Assembly (NCBI GenBank): GCA_025361105.1
Contig: JANYAW010000094.1
Span: 1-11,699, forward strand
Direction of reading: 5' to 3'
Length of the DNA stretch: 11,699 bases
DNA from: Rhodocyclaceae bacterium
Lineage (GTDB): Bacteria; Pseudomonadota; Gammaproteobacteria; Burkholderiales; Rhodocyclaceae
Under the pieces are notes generated by a model. That model was not told where the DNA came from, searched no databases, and worked only from the letters and a program-made list of their open reading frames with translations. Both the position numbers and the translations under genes were made by a program. Shown here in pieces: positions 1 through 8,000 of the stretch. Every line of letters begins with the position of its first letter. The stretch's first letter is position 1.

Positions 1-22
1 CCTGATGAAGGTTTTGAAATGA
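1..22 (+). CDS. ribH: Probable C-terminal tail of RibH (lumazine synthase), partial
   Basis: Reading from base 2 gives LMKVLK followed by TGA at 20-22. This resembles the C-terminal helix of lumazine synthase (E. coli RibH has INVLK near its end), and ribH commonly lies directly before nusB in proteobacteria. The TGA overlaps the nusB ATG as ATGA, the usual sign of translational coupling. Only six codons are visible, so the identification rests mainly on gene order. The alternative is that this stretch is an in-frame N-terminal extension of nusB, since that frame has no stop before base 19. Confidence 0.45.
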
Positions 23-489
23 GCGTGCCGTCGGCGCTGAATGCGGCCCCCAGAGCGCGTGGTGCCAAACCACCCTCGCCGCGTCGGCGTGCGCGTGAAT
101 TTTTAGTGCAAGGTTTATATCAAGCGCAAATCGGCGGGCAAGACGAAGCGGCGATTCTTCATCAAGCCGAAACCGTGGCTGGGTTTAACAACGCTGACAA
201 GGTTTTTTACAAGCTGCTGCTGACCGAATCTCTGGCGCATAGTGCTGATTTGCAAGTCAGTGTTATGGCATTCATTGACCGCCCCTGGCAAGACGTGTCT
301 CCGGTTGAGCGCAGCATACTTTTGTTGGCCGCCTGCGAGTTGAAATTCCATCTTGAAACACCGGCTCGCGTGATCATCAATGAAGCGATTGAGTTGGCCA
401 AAATTTATGGCAGCACGGATGGCTACAAATTCGTGAACGGCATATTGGACAAGCTTGCGATAGTGCTGCGTGAAACTGAAATGCGCTGA
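19..489 (+). CDS. nusB: Transcription antitermination factor NusB
   Basis: NusB is a small all-helical RNA-binding protein. With NusE (ribosomal protein S10) it binds boxA RNA and helps RNA polymerase read through terminators, chiefly in rRNA operons. The 156-residue product is slightly longer than E. coli NusB (139). The extra length is a basic, Ala/Pro-rich N-terminus running into SPRRRAREFLVQGLYQ (residues 20-35), which I associate with betaproteobacterial NusB. The C-terminal half shows the family signatures PVERSILLLAACEL (from residue 95) and INEAIELAKIYGS...YKFVNGILDKLA (about 120-148). The start at 19 is supported by a GAAGG ribosome-binding site at 7-11 and by the ATGA overlap with the upstream reading frame. 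The stop abuts the thiL start, so the two are probably cotranscribed. Identification is secure. Confidence 0.96.
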   Translation: MSVPSALNAAPRARGAKPPSPRRRAREFLVQGLYQAQIGGQDEAAILHQAETVAGFNNADKVFYKLLLTESLAHSADLQVSVMAFIDRPWQDVSPVERSILLLAACELKFHLETPARVIINEAIELAKIYGSTDGYKFVNGILDKLAIVLRETEMR

Positions 490-1491
490 GTGGCTTCCGA
501 GTTTGAGTTAATCGCCAAGCACTTCACTCGCTCATTACGCCCACTGCGCCAGACAGAACTGGGCGTTGGTGATGACGGCGCTTTGATTCGACCTTCGGCG
601 AATTGCGAACTGGCAATCTCCACCGATTTGTTGGTCGAAGGCGCGCATTTCTTCGGCGATGTGGAACCAGAATCTTTAGGTTGGAAAACTCTGGCGGTGA
701 ATCTTTCGGACATGGCTGCGATGGGCGCGACTCCGCGCTGGGCTACGCTGGGTTGCGTACTCAGCGTTGATGACAACGGCGTATCACCAGCACCAACTGA
801 CAAGTATGCCAACAGCAGTGATGATGCATGGCTCGCCGCTTTCGCGCGGGGATTTTTCGCTTGTGCTGACCGTTACGGCGTTGATCTGGTCGGTGGCGAC
901 ACCACGCGCGGCTCTGCAGGTGCGACAACTTTTGGCGTGACCATCATTGGTGAAGTGCCACGTGGTCAAGCACTGCGGCGTAGCGGCGCACAAATCGGTG
1001 ATCTGATTTGGGTGTCCGGCAATCCCGGGCGAGCAGCGTTGGGGCTGGCGCATTTGCAAGGGCACGTGAGACTTGCCGGAAGCCATCTGGCGGAATGCCT
1101 TGATGCATTGCATCGCCCAATTCCAAAGATTGAACTCGGACTAGCCTTGCGCGGCATTGCATCTTCTGCCATTGATGTTTCTGACGGTTTGCTGGCCGAC
1201 CTTGGGCATCTCTTGATCGCCTCAAATGTTAGCGCCCGCTTGCAAATTTCGGATTTGCCCGAGGCCGGACTAGCGCGCGATGCGGTTTTGGCTGGCGGCG
1301 ACGACTACGAATTGGTGTTCACTACCGCATCAGCGCGAACCGACGAAATTCTTGCGCTTGCCACGCAGTTGAAGTTGCCGCTGCACAAAATTGGCATCGT
1401 GCTGGCGGGTACTGCGGGCGCAGTAAAAGTGTTTGATCACCAGGGTGTCGACATTACGCTCACGCGACGAGGGTTTGATCATTTTGAATAG
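490..1491 (+). CDS. thiL: Thiamine-monophosphate kinase ThiL
   Basis: ThiL phosphorylates thiamine monophosphate with ATP to give thiamine diphosphate, the last step of the cofactor's synthesis, in the cytoplasm. The 333 residues match the family length (about 325 in E. coli). The metal/ATP-binding motifs of the PurM-like fold are in order: GVGDDGAL with D28 D29, STDLLVEGAHF (44-54), AVNLSDMAAMG (69-79), GGDTTRG (135-141), DVSDGLLADLGH (from 229) and AGGDDYELVF (from 268). None of these acidic residues is missing. The start is GTG, directly after the nusB stop (TGA-GTG). It is favoured because MASEFELIAKHF aligns with the usual N-terminus of ThiL. There is no strong ribosome-binding site, so translation probably depends on coupling to nusB. 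The often-seen downstream partner pgpA is absent here. Confidence 0.97.
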   Translation: MASEFELIAKHFTRSLRPLRQTELGVGDDGALIRPSANCELAISTDLLVEGAHFFGDVEPESLGWKTLAVNLSDMAAMGATPRWATLGCVLSVDDNGVSPAPTDKYANSSDDAWLAAFARGFFACADRYGVDLVGGDTTRGSAGATTFGVTIIGEVPRGQALRRSGAQIGDLIWVSGNPGRAALGLAHLQGHVRLAGSHLAECLDALHRPIPKIELGLALRGIASSAIDVSDGLLADLGHLLIASNVSARLQISDLPEAGLARDAVLAGGDDYELVFTTASARTDEILALATQLKLPLHKIGIVLAGTAGAVKVFDHQGVDITLTRRGFDHFE

Positions 1492-1619
1492 GTCACCTGC
1501 GCCTTTCCAATTTGCCGATGGGCGATCAAAAATCTGTAATGAAATGCTGCCTACAACGTCTAAGTTGGTGCAGTCGATGGCATCGTTTTGGAAAGTTATC
1601 TGAGATAAAATCGTGACGA

Positions 1620-3692
1620 ATGAATATATTCCGTGAAGCTTGCTACGTGGGAGTTGTGTGCCTTTTTTCAGGCGCGATGACGGCGCACGCTCAAGACTCT
1701 GCGGGCGCAACAGCCCCAGCCGCCGCGCACCTGACGCTCAAAGAAGTCGCGCAAAAGGTCGTACTGAATAATCCTGAGGTGCTGGCAAAATTCCATGCCT
1801 TCAAAGCGGCGATTAGTGATGTTTCGGCGGCAGAGGCTGGCTACTATCCTCGGCTCGATTACAGCAGCGGTGTGGGTCGCGAGCAAATTAAGCGAACAAG
1901 TATTGTCGACGACAATTACACGCGCAGCGATCACACGCTGAGCTTGAGTCAGGTGTTGTATGACGGCTATGCGACCGGCAACGATATCAAGCGCATCGAC
2001 AAGACACGTCTGGTGCGCTATTTTGAGCTGGTCGATGCCGCTGAGAACGCAGCATTGGAAGGGGCTCGCGTGTATTTCGATGTCATGCGTTTTCGGATGA
2101 TGGTTTTTTTGGCCGAGAACAATTTCATCGATCACCGCGCAAGTTATGAGCAACTCTTACGCCGCTCCCAGGCCGGCGCAGGCAAACGTGTCGACGTGGA
2201 ACATGCCGCTGGACGACTGGCCTTGGCCGAGCTCAACTTGAACACCGAAGCAGCCAATTTGCATGATGTGATGTCGCGCTACTTGCGTCTCGTTGGCGAA
2301 CCTCCACCCACAGTACTGTTCGCACCGGGGCGGTTGAACCTCGGCTTCCCAACTGAAGAAGCCGACGCGCTCGAACTGGCGATGAGGCACAACCCTTCGC
2401 TGCGCATTGCGGTTGAAAGCGTCGAAGCCGCGCAATACGAATTGCAAGCACGACGCGGCACTTTGCATCCCCGAGTCGAATTTAAGATGAGCAGCGAAAA
2501 TAGTATCAATCTGGATGGTGTTATCGGGCATCGCCAAGACAACAAAGTTGGGATTTTGCTCAATTTTAATTTGTTCAACGGCGGTGGCGATATGGCGCGT
2601 CAAGGAGCATCCGTCGAACGCAAAAATCTGGCGCTGGATTTGCGCGAAAAAGCCTGTCGCGATATGCGCCAAACGCTCTCGATTGCCTACAACGATGTCA
2701 GTCGTCTGCGGGCGCAATTGTCAAATCTGGAATTACAAGTCAACGCTGTCGAAAAAACCCGTGATGCTTACAAGGCGCAATTCAATATCGGGCAGCGCTC
2801 CTTACTTGATTTGCTCGACACCGAAGGCGAGCTGCTCAATGCGCGACGCACCTCGGTCAACGCCGACGTAGATTTATCTTTGGCTTATTTGCGCACCCAT
2901 GCCGGCATTGGTCGTTTGTTGGAGTTTCTAAAACTCAAAAGCTTAAGTAACGCCGACACGCCGGATGAGAGCGAATTGGCTCAAGTCGCCGAGGGCGATA
3001 TTTGTCCGCCAGATGCGCCTAAAAATTATTTAGTAAACATCGAAGCGCTGACCGCGCGCGCCTTAGCCACGTTGGAAATACCAAAACCTGATGCTGTCGA
3101 AAGCGCCGATGGTGCGGCTACTATTACGCCAAGCGCTGCACCAGTCACCGCACCGATCGTTGCACCAGTAATACCTGCTGCCAAGTCATTGCTAACGTCC
3201 GCCGTAGCGCCGAGTGGCAAGGCGCAAAAATCGACAGTTGATGCTGGTGGCACGCCGTCCAAGGCGGCTACACCAATTGCTTCGACGTTACCAATCTTGC
3301 CTCTCGTCGCCAACGCGGATGCTCTCACACAGCGCGTCAATGCCTGGGCAAGCGCTTGGGCGGCGAAAGATTTTGCAGCCTATGTGGCTTTTTACTCGCC
3401 CACGTTTGTACCCGAGCACGGTGTAAGTCGCGATGCATGGTCAGCCACGCGTGCGCAGAAAATCGCGGGGGCTGGCGCGATAACAATTGAATTGGAAAAC
3501 ATTCGCGTCAAAGAAAAATCGGCTCACCTTACCACTACAAAGTTCACTCAGCATTATCGCGCCGACAAGTACAGCGACGTTACCGGTAAGAAAATCACCT
3601 GGAAAAACATTGATGGGACTTGGCTGATAGAACGTGAGCAGCCATGGGGAATGTATAGCGCACGCGAAAGTTCAGGGGGAGCGAAAGAATGA
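1620..3692 (+). CDS. TolC-family type I secretion outer-membrane protein with C-terminal NTF2-like domain
   Basis: This is a probable outer-membrane channel of a type I secretion system, with a beta-barrel in the outer membrane and a coiled-coil tunnel in the periplasm. A signal peptide ends near AHA-QD (residue 24). The first OEP repeat includes TLSLSQVLYDGYATG (about 106-120), typical of secretion-type TolC proteins. The second starts near NPSLRIAVESVEAAQ (258), contains LLNFNLFNGGG and the GQRSLLDLLDTEGELL motif, and ends near residue 440. An Ala/Pro/Val-rich linker (about 493-566) leads to a C-terminal domain from residue 567 (LTQRVNAWASAWAAKDFAAY, ...GKKITWKNIDGTWLIERE) that resembles the SnoaL/NTF2-like fold. 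At 690 residues it is far longer than ordinary TolC (about 450-490). No strong promoter or ribosome-binding site precedes it. It overlaps the next gene by 4 bases. Adhesin export is inferred from the neighbouring RTX gene. The TolC call is secure and the NTF2 call is likely. Confidence 0.9.
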   Translation: MNIFREACYVGVVCLFSGAMTAHAQDSAGATAPAAAHLTLKEVAQKVVLNNPEVLAKFHAFKAAISDVSAAEAGYYPRLDYSSGVGREQIKRTSIVDDNYTRSDHTLSLSQVLYDGYATGNDIKRIDKTRLVRYFELVDAAENAALEGARVYFDVMRFRMMVFLAENNFIDHRASYEQLLRRSQAGAGKRVDVEHAAGRLALAELNLNTEAANLHDVMSRYLRLVGEPPPTVLFAPGRLNLGFPTEEADALELAMRHNPSLRIAVESVEAAQYELQARRGTLHPRVEFKMSSENSINLDGVIGHRQDNKVGILLNFNLFNGGGDMARQGASVERKNLALDLREKACRDMRQTLSIAYNDVSRLRAQLSNLELQVNAVEKTRDAYKAQFNIGQRSLLDLLDTEGELLNARRTSVNADVDLSLAYLRTHAGIGRLLEFLKLKSLSNADTPDESELAQVAEGDICPPDAPKNYLVNIEALTARALATLEIPKPDAVESADGAATITPSAAPVTAPIVAPVIPAAKSLLTSAVAPSGKAQKSTVDAGGTPSKAATPIASTLPILPLVANADALTQRVNAWASAWAAKDFAAYVAFYSPTFVPEHGVSRDAWSATRAQKIAGAGAITIELENIRVKEKSAHLTTTKFTQHYRADKYSDVTGKKITWKNIDGTWLIEREQPWGMYSARESSGGAKE
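3235..3259 (+). repeat. 25-base dispersed repeat, copy 1 (inside the tolC-like linker)
   Basis: This stretch matches bases 4617-4641 at 23 of 25 positions, in the same orientation; the differences are at repeat positions 7 (A/G) and 15 (G/A). The shared core begins CAGTTG and ends GCACGCCGTC. This copy lies in the codons for the Ala/Pro-rich linker of the TolC-like protein. Flanking bases do not match. A pairing this good is not expected by chance in 11.7 kb, but its origin is unknown. Confidence 0.6.
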
Positions 3693-4603
3693 GCATCTCT
3701 ACTTGGCCACGTATCTGTACGTGCGTGCTCGCCTTATGTGTTTCGGAATTCGCTCTCGTCGATACAGCCAGCGCTCAGAGTGTGCGCATCCCGACGCTGC
3801 AAAAAATTCGCCAATATGGTGCGATTTATGTCGGCCATCGCGAGGTGTCAATTCCATTTTCGTATTACGCTGGCGAAGAACCGGTTGGCTACTCCAAAGA
3901 CATTTGCGACAAAGTCGTGGAATCCATCAAACTATATTTGCATGACCCCTCTTTGAAGGTTGTTCTTGTTCCGGTGTCAGCAACTTCGCGACTAATGCTA
4001 CTGATGACGGGTGTGATAGATATTGAGTGTGGTTCAACCACCAACACGAAGATTCGCCAACAATCTATCGCCTTCGGTCTTACTACCTTTGTCTCCGGTG
4101 TCAAGGCTTTGGTCCGTAAGGATTCGGGCATTGAAAAAATTCGTGACCTGGACGGAAAGGCCGTTGTGACCACCGCCGGCACGATGTCAGAGCGTTTGGT
4201 CAAGAACGTAATGGCAGCGCGCAAACTTACAGTTCGCTCGAAATATGGCCGCAATCATCAGGACTCGTTTACGCAAGTATTGAAAAAGGAATCTGATGCC
4301 TTCGTTGTTGATGACGCAACTTTGGCTGGTCTCATCGCCAACTCGGCAGAAGGCGACAAATTGAAATTACTTGACGAAAATTTTGGTTTTGAGCCTTATT
4401 CCATCGGGATGCGTAAAGATGATCCGGAATTCAAGACAGTGGTCGACAATTCGCTACGTGACATGATGAAAAGCGGAGAGATGGAAAGACTGTACAACAA
4501 GTGGTTCATGTCCCCCATTCCGCCCAACAATGCCAACTTGCAAATTCCCATGAGCGACACACTCAAGGAAGCGATTCGCAATCCAACTGACGCGGGGATT
4601 TAA
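3689..4603 (+). CDS. gltI: Periplasmic glutamate/aspartate-binding protein, GltI type (orphan)
   Basis: This is a periplasmic solute-binding protein of the polar amino-acid ABC transporter class, probably binding glutamate and aspartate. The 304 residues compare with about 302 in E. coli GltI and show close similarity throughout: GHREVSIPFSYY (49-60), VGYSKDIC (66-73), the S97-x3-R101 pair, IECGSTTN (112-119), LDGKAVVTTAGTMSE, NHQDSF, VVDDATLAG with D208 D209, RKDDPEFK and KWFMSPIPPNN. A signal peptide is predicted to be cut after ASA (residue 29). It has an acidic residue in its hydrophobic stretch, which is a little unusual. The start overlaps the previous stop as ATGA and has a good ribosome-binding site (AGGGGGAG, about 8 bases upstream), so it is translationally coupled to the TolC-like gene. 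No gltJKL permease or ATPase genes adjoin it. It may serve a transporter encoded elsewhere or act as a ligand sensor. Family is secure; the gene symbol means type, not proven orthology. Confidence 0.9.
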   Translation: MSISTWPRICTCVLALCVSEFALVDTASAQSVRIPTLQKIRQYGAIYVGHREVSIPFSYYAGEEPVGYSKDICDKVVESIKLYLHDPSLKVVLVPVSATSRLMLLMTGVIDIECGSTTNTKIRQQSIAFGLTTFVSGVKALVRKDSGIEKIRDLDGKAVVTTAGTMSERLVKNVMAARKLTVRSKYGRNHQDSFTQVLKKESDAFVVDDATLAGLIANSAEGDKLKLLDENFGFEPYSIGMRKDDPEFKTVVDNSLRDMMKSGEMERLYNKWFMSPIPPNNANLQIPMSDTLKEAIRNPTDAGI

Positions 4604-4616
4604 CCGTTATGCCTGC

Positions 4617-4641
4617 CAGTTGGTGCTGGTAGCACGCCGTC
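4617..4641 (+). repeat. 25-base dispersed repeat, copy 2 (intergenic)
   Basis: Second copy of the repeat at 3235-3259, 23 of 25 bases identical and in direct orientation. This copy is non-coding: it starts 14 bases after the stop of the glutamate/aspartate-binding protein gene and ends just before the hairpin at 4655. It could be a remnant of a duplication or one member of a genome-wide dispersed family. Confidence 0.6.
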
Positions 4642-4654
4642 AGGATGGACGGAA

Positions 4655-4681
4655 CGAGCGGGAATCATAAATCCTCGCTCG
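4655..4681. terminator. Hairpin between convergent genes, possible bidirectional terminator
   Basis: CGAGCG-GGA (4655-4663) can pair with TCC-T-CGCTCG (4672-4681), giving nine base pairs with one bulged T and an eight-base AT-rich loop. It sits in the 85-base gap between the stop of the binding-protein gene and the stop of the convergent adhesin gene, where a shared terminator is expected. There is no clear T-run on either side, so intrinsic termination is uncertain. Confidence 0.4.
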
Positions 4682-4688
4682 CTCGATC

Positions 4689-5076
4689 TCAGTCGGTAAT
4701 CAGCTTACCTTTAGTCAGCAAATCCTGAATTATCTGCTGATCGTTAGCGTTGATGCCAACTCCCGCAGCGGCGTAAAGATCAACTCCGGTCAGCACGATC
4801 GTCTGATCTTCTGCACCCGTCGCAAAGCCACCGGCAAAACCACCAGCCGAACTAATATGCACCTTGGTATCACTGCCGGACTTCTCGAAGTGCAGGTAAT
4901 TTGCAAGATTGCCGGCAATACCGCTATGGTTCTCGCCGGACAACAGATCGCGCAGATCCAAAATATCCCCACCCGAGGCGGCCGCTGCAGTCTTGAAATC
5001 GGTGATGGTATCCACTGCTGGCGTTCCTCGCGCGCCTGCATCGTTTAGTTCCCATACAAAGGTGTCCGAAAGCAAA
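4689..5076 (-). other. Type I secretion C-terminal target domain (VCA0849 type) of the adhesin
   Basis: The last 128 or so residues follow the TIGR03661-like pattern: DTFVWEL, VDTITDFKT, GGDILDLRDLL, NYLHFEKSGSDTKVHIS, DQTIVLTGVDL and a closing stretch with IIQDLLTKGKL. In this family the C-terminal end is the uncleaved signal recognised by the inner-membrane ABC exporter, so export is expected to go through an ATPase, a membrane-fusion protein and a TolC-type channel. Confidence 0.88.
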
Positions 5077-8000
5077 CCCCCACCCGTCAAGGTATCGTTC
5101 CCAGCACCCCCGCTCAGCGTGTTGGAACCTGAACCGGTACCACCGATCAGAACATCATTGCCATCGCCTCCTTCCAAGCGATTGTTGCCGCTGCCTCCAT
5201 CGAGGATGTCGTTGCCAGCGTTGCCGCGCAACAAGTCATTGCCGGCATCGCCATAAATAATATCGTTCCCAGCGCCACCAGCCAGCGTATCGTCTCCGCC
5301 ATCGCCGTGAATTAGATCGTTGCCAGTGCCACCATCGATAATGTCATTACCGGCGCCACCACTGATAGTGTCATTTCCGTCCAGTCCCGCGATATAGTCA
5401 TTGGCTGCCGTGCCATACAGTATGTCGTTGCCACCTTCGCCCGCCAACTGGTTGGCCATGATGTTCAGCGTCAATGTCGCCGATGACATACCGCCGTGTT
5501 CGCCGGTCAGCGTATAGCCGAGAACTTCCGGTGCCACAACTGCCGCAGCGGCATTGGGCGCGACCTCCGTATAAGTAATGCTGCTGATGGCCGCATGAGC
5601 CGTGTTATTGGCAGAGATAATCACCTTGCCGATATTCGTGTAAGCGTCGGGTATGGTAACCGCCGTGGTCTGCTCAACGCTGGAAAACTGGCCGAGCAAG
5701 CTGCCGTCGATGCCGTAGAGTTGATAAGTAAAAGCAATTGCATTGGTCACGTTAGGTGCCAGATTCCCGCCACTGAGACCAAAACCCAGATTCTGCACAC
5801 CATTGGGGTGGTGGGCGCGATCAAAGGTAATCACCAGAGATTCCAGATTGTCGATTAACGCACTGCTCCCCCCACTAGCTCCCCCCTGGGTACCCGAGCC
5901 GGTAATTCCCACACCACCAGCTTGGAAAGTTATCACGGCATTCGGCACTGTGCCTGCCGTATCGATCCCTTCCAGCAAAACGCCATAGTTGGCGGCCAGC
6001 GTGGTAAGGCTACTGCTTGCATTTAGCGTAATCGACGTGCCTGGGTCGCCGTCACGAATAGTCACCAACGCCTGCCCATCTACTATCGTCGCTATCCCTG
6101 GCGCTGAAGAAGATGCATTGACAAAGAAATTTTCGGTGCCTTCGGTAATCGCATCACCCATAATCCGAACGCGAACTAGTGCCGACAGCGGGCTGATCGG
6201 GGTGAATGGAACACTGATGGTCCCTGCACCTGCGGTCCAGCTGACTCCACCGTCCACCGAATACTGCCACGCATTTCCACCGGTGACGGTGGAAGCATAG
6301 TAATCCGAGGTAGCGTTTGCCGAACCTGGGGCATCCGTCAAGCTGATATTGAAGTTGCCCGTCGGCGTGCGATCAAGCGTGATAGTCATAATCCCATAGC
6401 CGGCCACTTCATCTACCACAATGTCACCGATGCTCACTTGTGCCACTTCGGCATTGACGATCAAGCCATAGCCGGTGGCCGTGGTATTGGCGATCGAAGC
6501 CGACGCAACAGTTGCAGATAGCGAATAGTTTTCCAGCAACGGCTCCTGCACAAGATCATTGTTGATTGAGGTTCGCACGAGTAGCGAGGCTTGGTTCGCC
6601 GGCAGGGTAGCCACCCTGGCGGCAGTGACGGTTGTCCAATTGGCACCACCATCGGTCGAATATTGCAATGGGCTGAGATTGGTACCGCCACCGACGGTTC
6701 CGGTGTTGGAATTGGGTCCTGTATCGGTACCCACCGTGGCCGTACCGCTGTTCAGATTGAGGGTAACCGCGGTTGCCGAAGCGATTGGCGCTGACAGGCT
6801 GACCGTAAAGTAGGCATAGGCACCGACCATCTCAGTGGTGATTGCATTAGATACCGACAGCGTTGGCAGCACCGCTGCTACGCCATCCGTAATGCTGGCC
6901 TGACCGCGGCCGTCGGCCACAATCGCCAGCGCCGTATTAGCCGAGGTGACATCGACAAAGAAGGTCTCCGAGCCTTCGGTGATGCCGTCGGTAGCTGTAT
7001 TCACGGTAAACGTCTGGGTCAGTGGGCCGCCCGGCGTAAAGGTCAAGGTTCCGCCGACGACGGCCGTGTAGTCCGTGCCGGACGTGGCAGAGCCGGGAGC
7101 TGTCGCATAATTGATGGTGACATTCGCCGTCGGTGCCTTGGACAGGGTTACCGCGAAAACTGCTCCGCCGCCTTCGAGAACGGTCACATCACTGATACTG
7201 ACTGTCGGAAGCACATCATTGTCGGCGATTACCCCGTAACCGACTGCGGCGCCAGTAGCAAGCGTGGCACCGGCGTTCGCAATGGTCGCACCGCTGGCAT
7301 AGGTCGCTGTCAGGGTGAAGTTTTCGAACTGTGCTTCTGCCAATGTGTCATCCACGATCGCCGTCCGCGCCAAAAACCATGTCTGGCCGGCGGCAAAAGT
7401 AGCGCTGCTGGCGGTCACCCAAGTCAGTCCACCATCCGTCGATACCTGCAAAGCTGCTTGGGCACCTGTATCGGTGCCAACCGTAGCCGTTCCGCTCGCC
7501 AGCGCAAGATTGACCGTAGTGGAAGTAGCGTTAGCTGCGGTTAGGCTCACAGTGAACACAGCGTAGCCCGATGCCTCGCCGACGCTGGCATTAGACACCT
7601 GCAAGGTCGGTAAGACGGCGGGGATTACCGGTGCTGTTTCGATATCCGAAATGTAAGCAAACGCCTCTCCTCGCCCGACAATGACATTAGCCGTATTTGC
7701 AGAAGTTACCTGCACACGGAATGACTCCGTCCCTTCCGCAATCAAATCGTTGGTGATTGGCACAGTGAAGGTTTGGGTCAAGGCACCACCAGCGATAAAG
7801 GTCACGGAACCGGTGTTGGCGGTGTAATCCGTCCCGGCGGTTGCCGACGCCGTGTTCGTAATCCAGTTAATGACGGTGTTCGCGGTAGGTGTATGGTCTA
7901 GCGTGACCGTGAAGGTTGCCAACCCACCAGCAACAGTTTCACTCACAACAACGTCACTGACCGTGGCCACCGCCGGATTCGACGAAGAGGTGCCGGAGCC

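Noticed and set aside
1575..1589. Small CGAT-GGC-ATCG hairpin followed by TTTT after thiL, as a terminator
   Set aside because: A four-base-pair stem with a three-base loop is too weak to claim an intrinsic terminator.
1588..1619. Possible sigma-70 promoter for the TolC-like gene: TAAAAT at 1606-1611 as a -10 box
   Set aside because: No -35 element lies at a workable spacing (TTGGAA at 1588 is only 12 bases away), and transcription would start almost on the ATG. Not enough to call.
1330..1710. 126-codon minus-strand open frame across the thiL-tolC junction
   Set aside because: It mostly overlaps confident plus-strand genes, its product has no recognisable family, and no start signal supports it. 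Treated as a shadow frame.
5077..5448. Short regularly spaced DNA repeats that could be mistaken for a CRISPR array
   Set aside because: The period is about 27 bases with no unique spacers, and the minus-strand translation is a clear RTX nonapeptide series.
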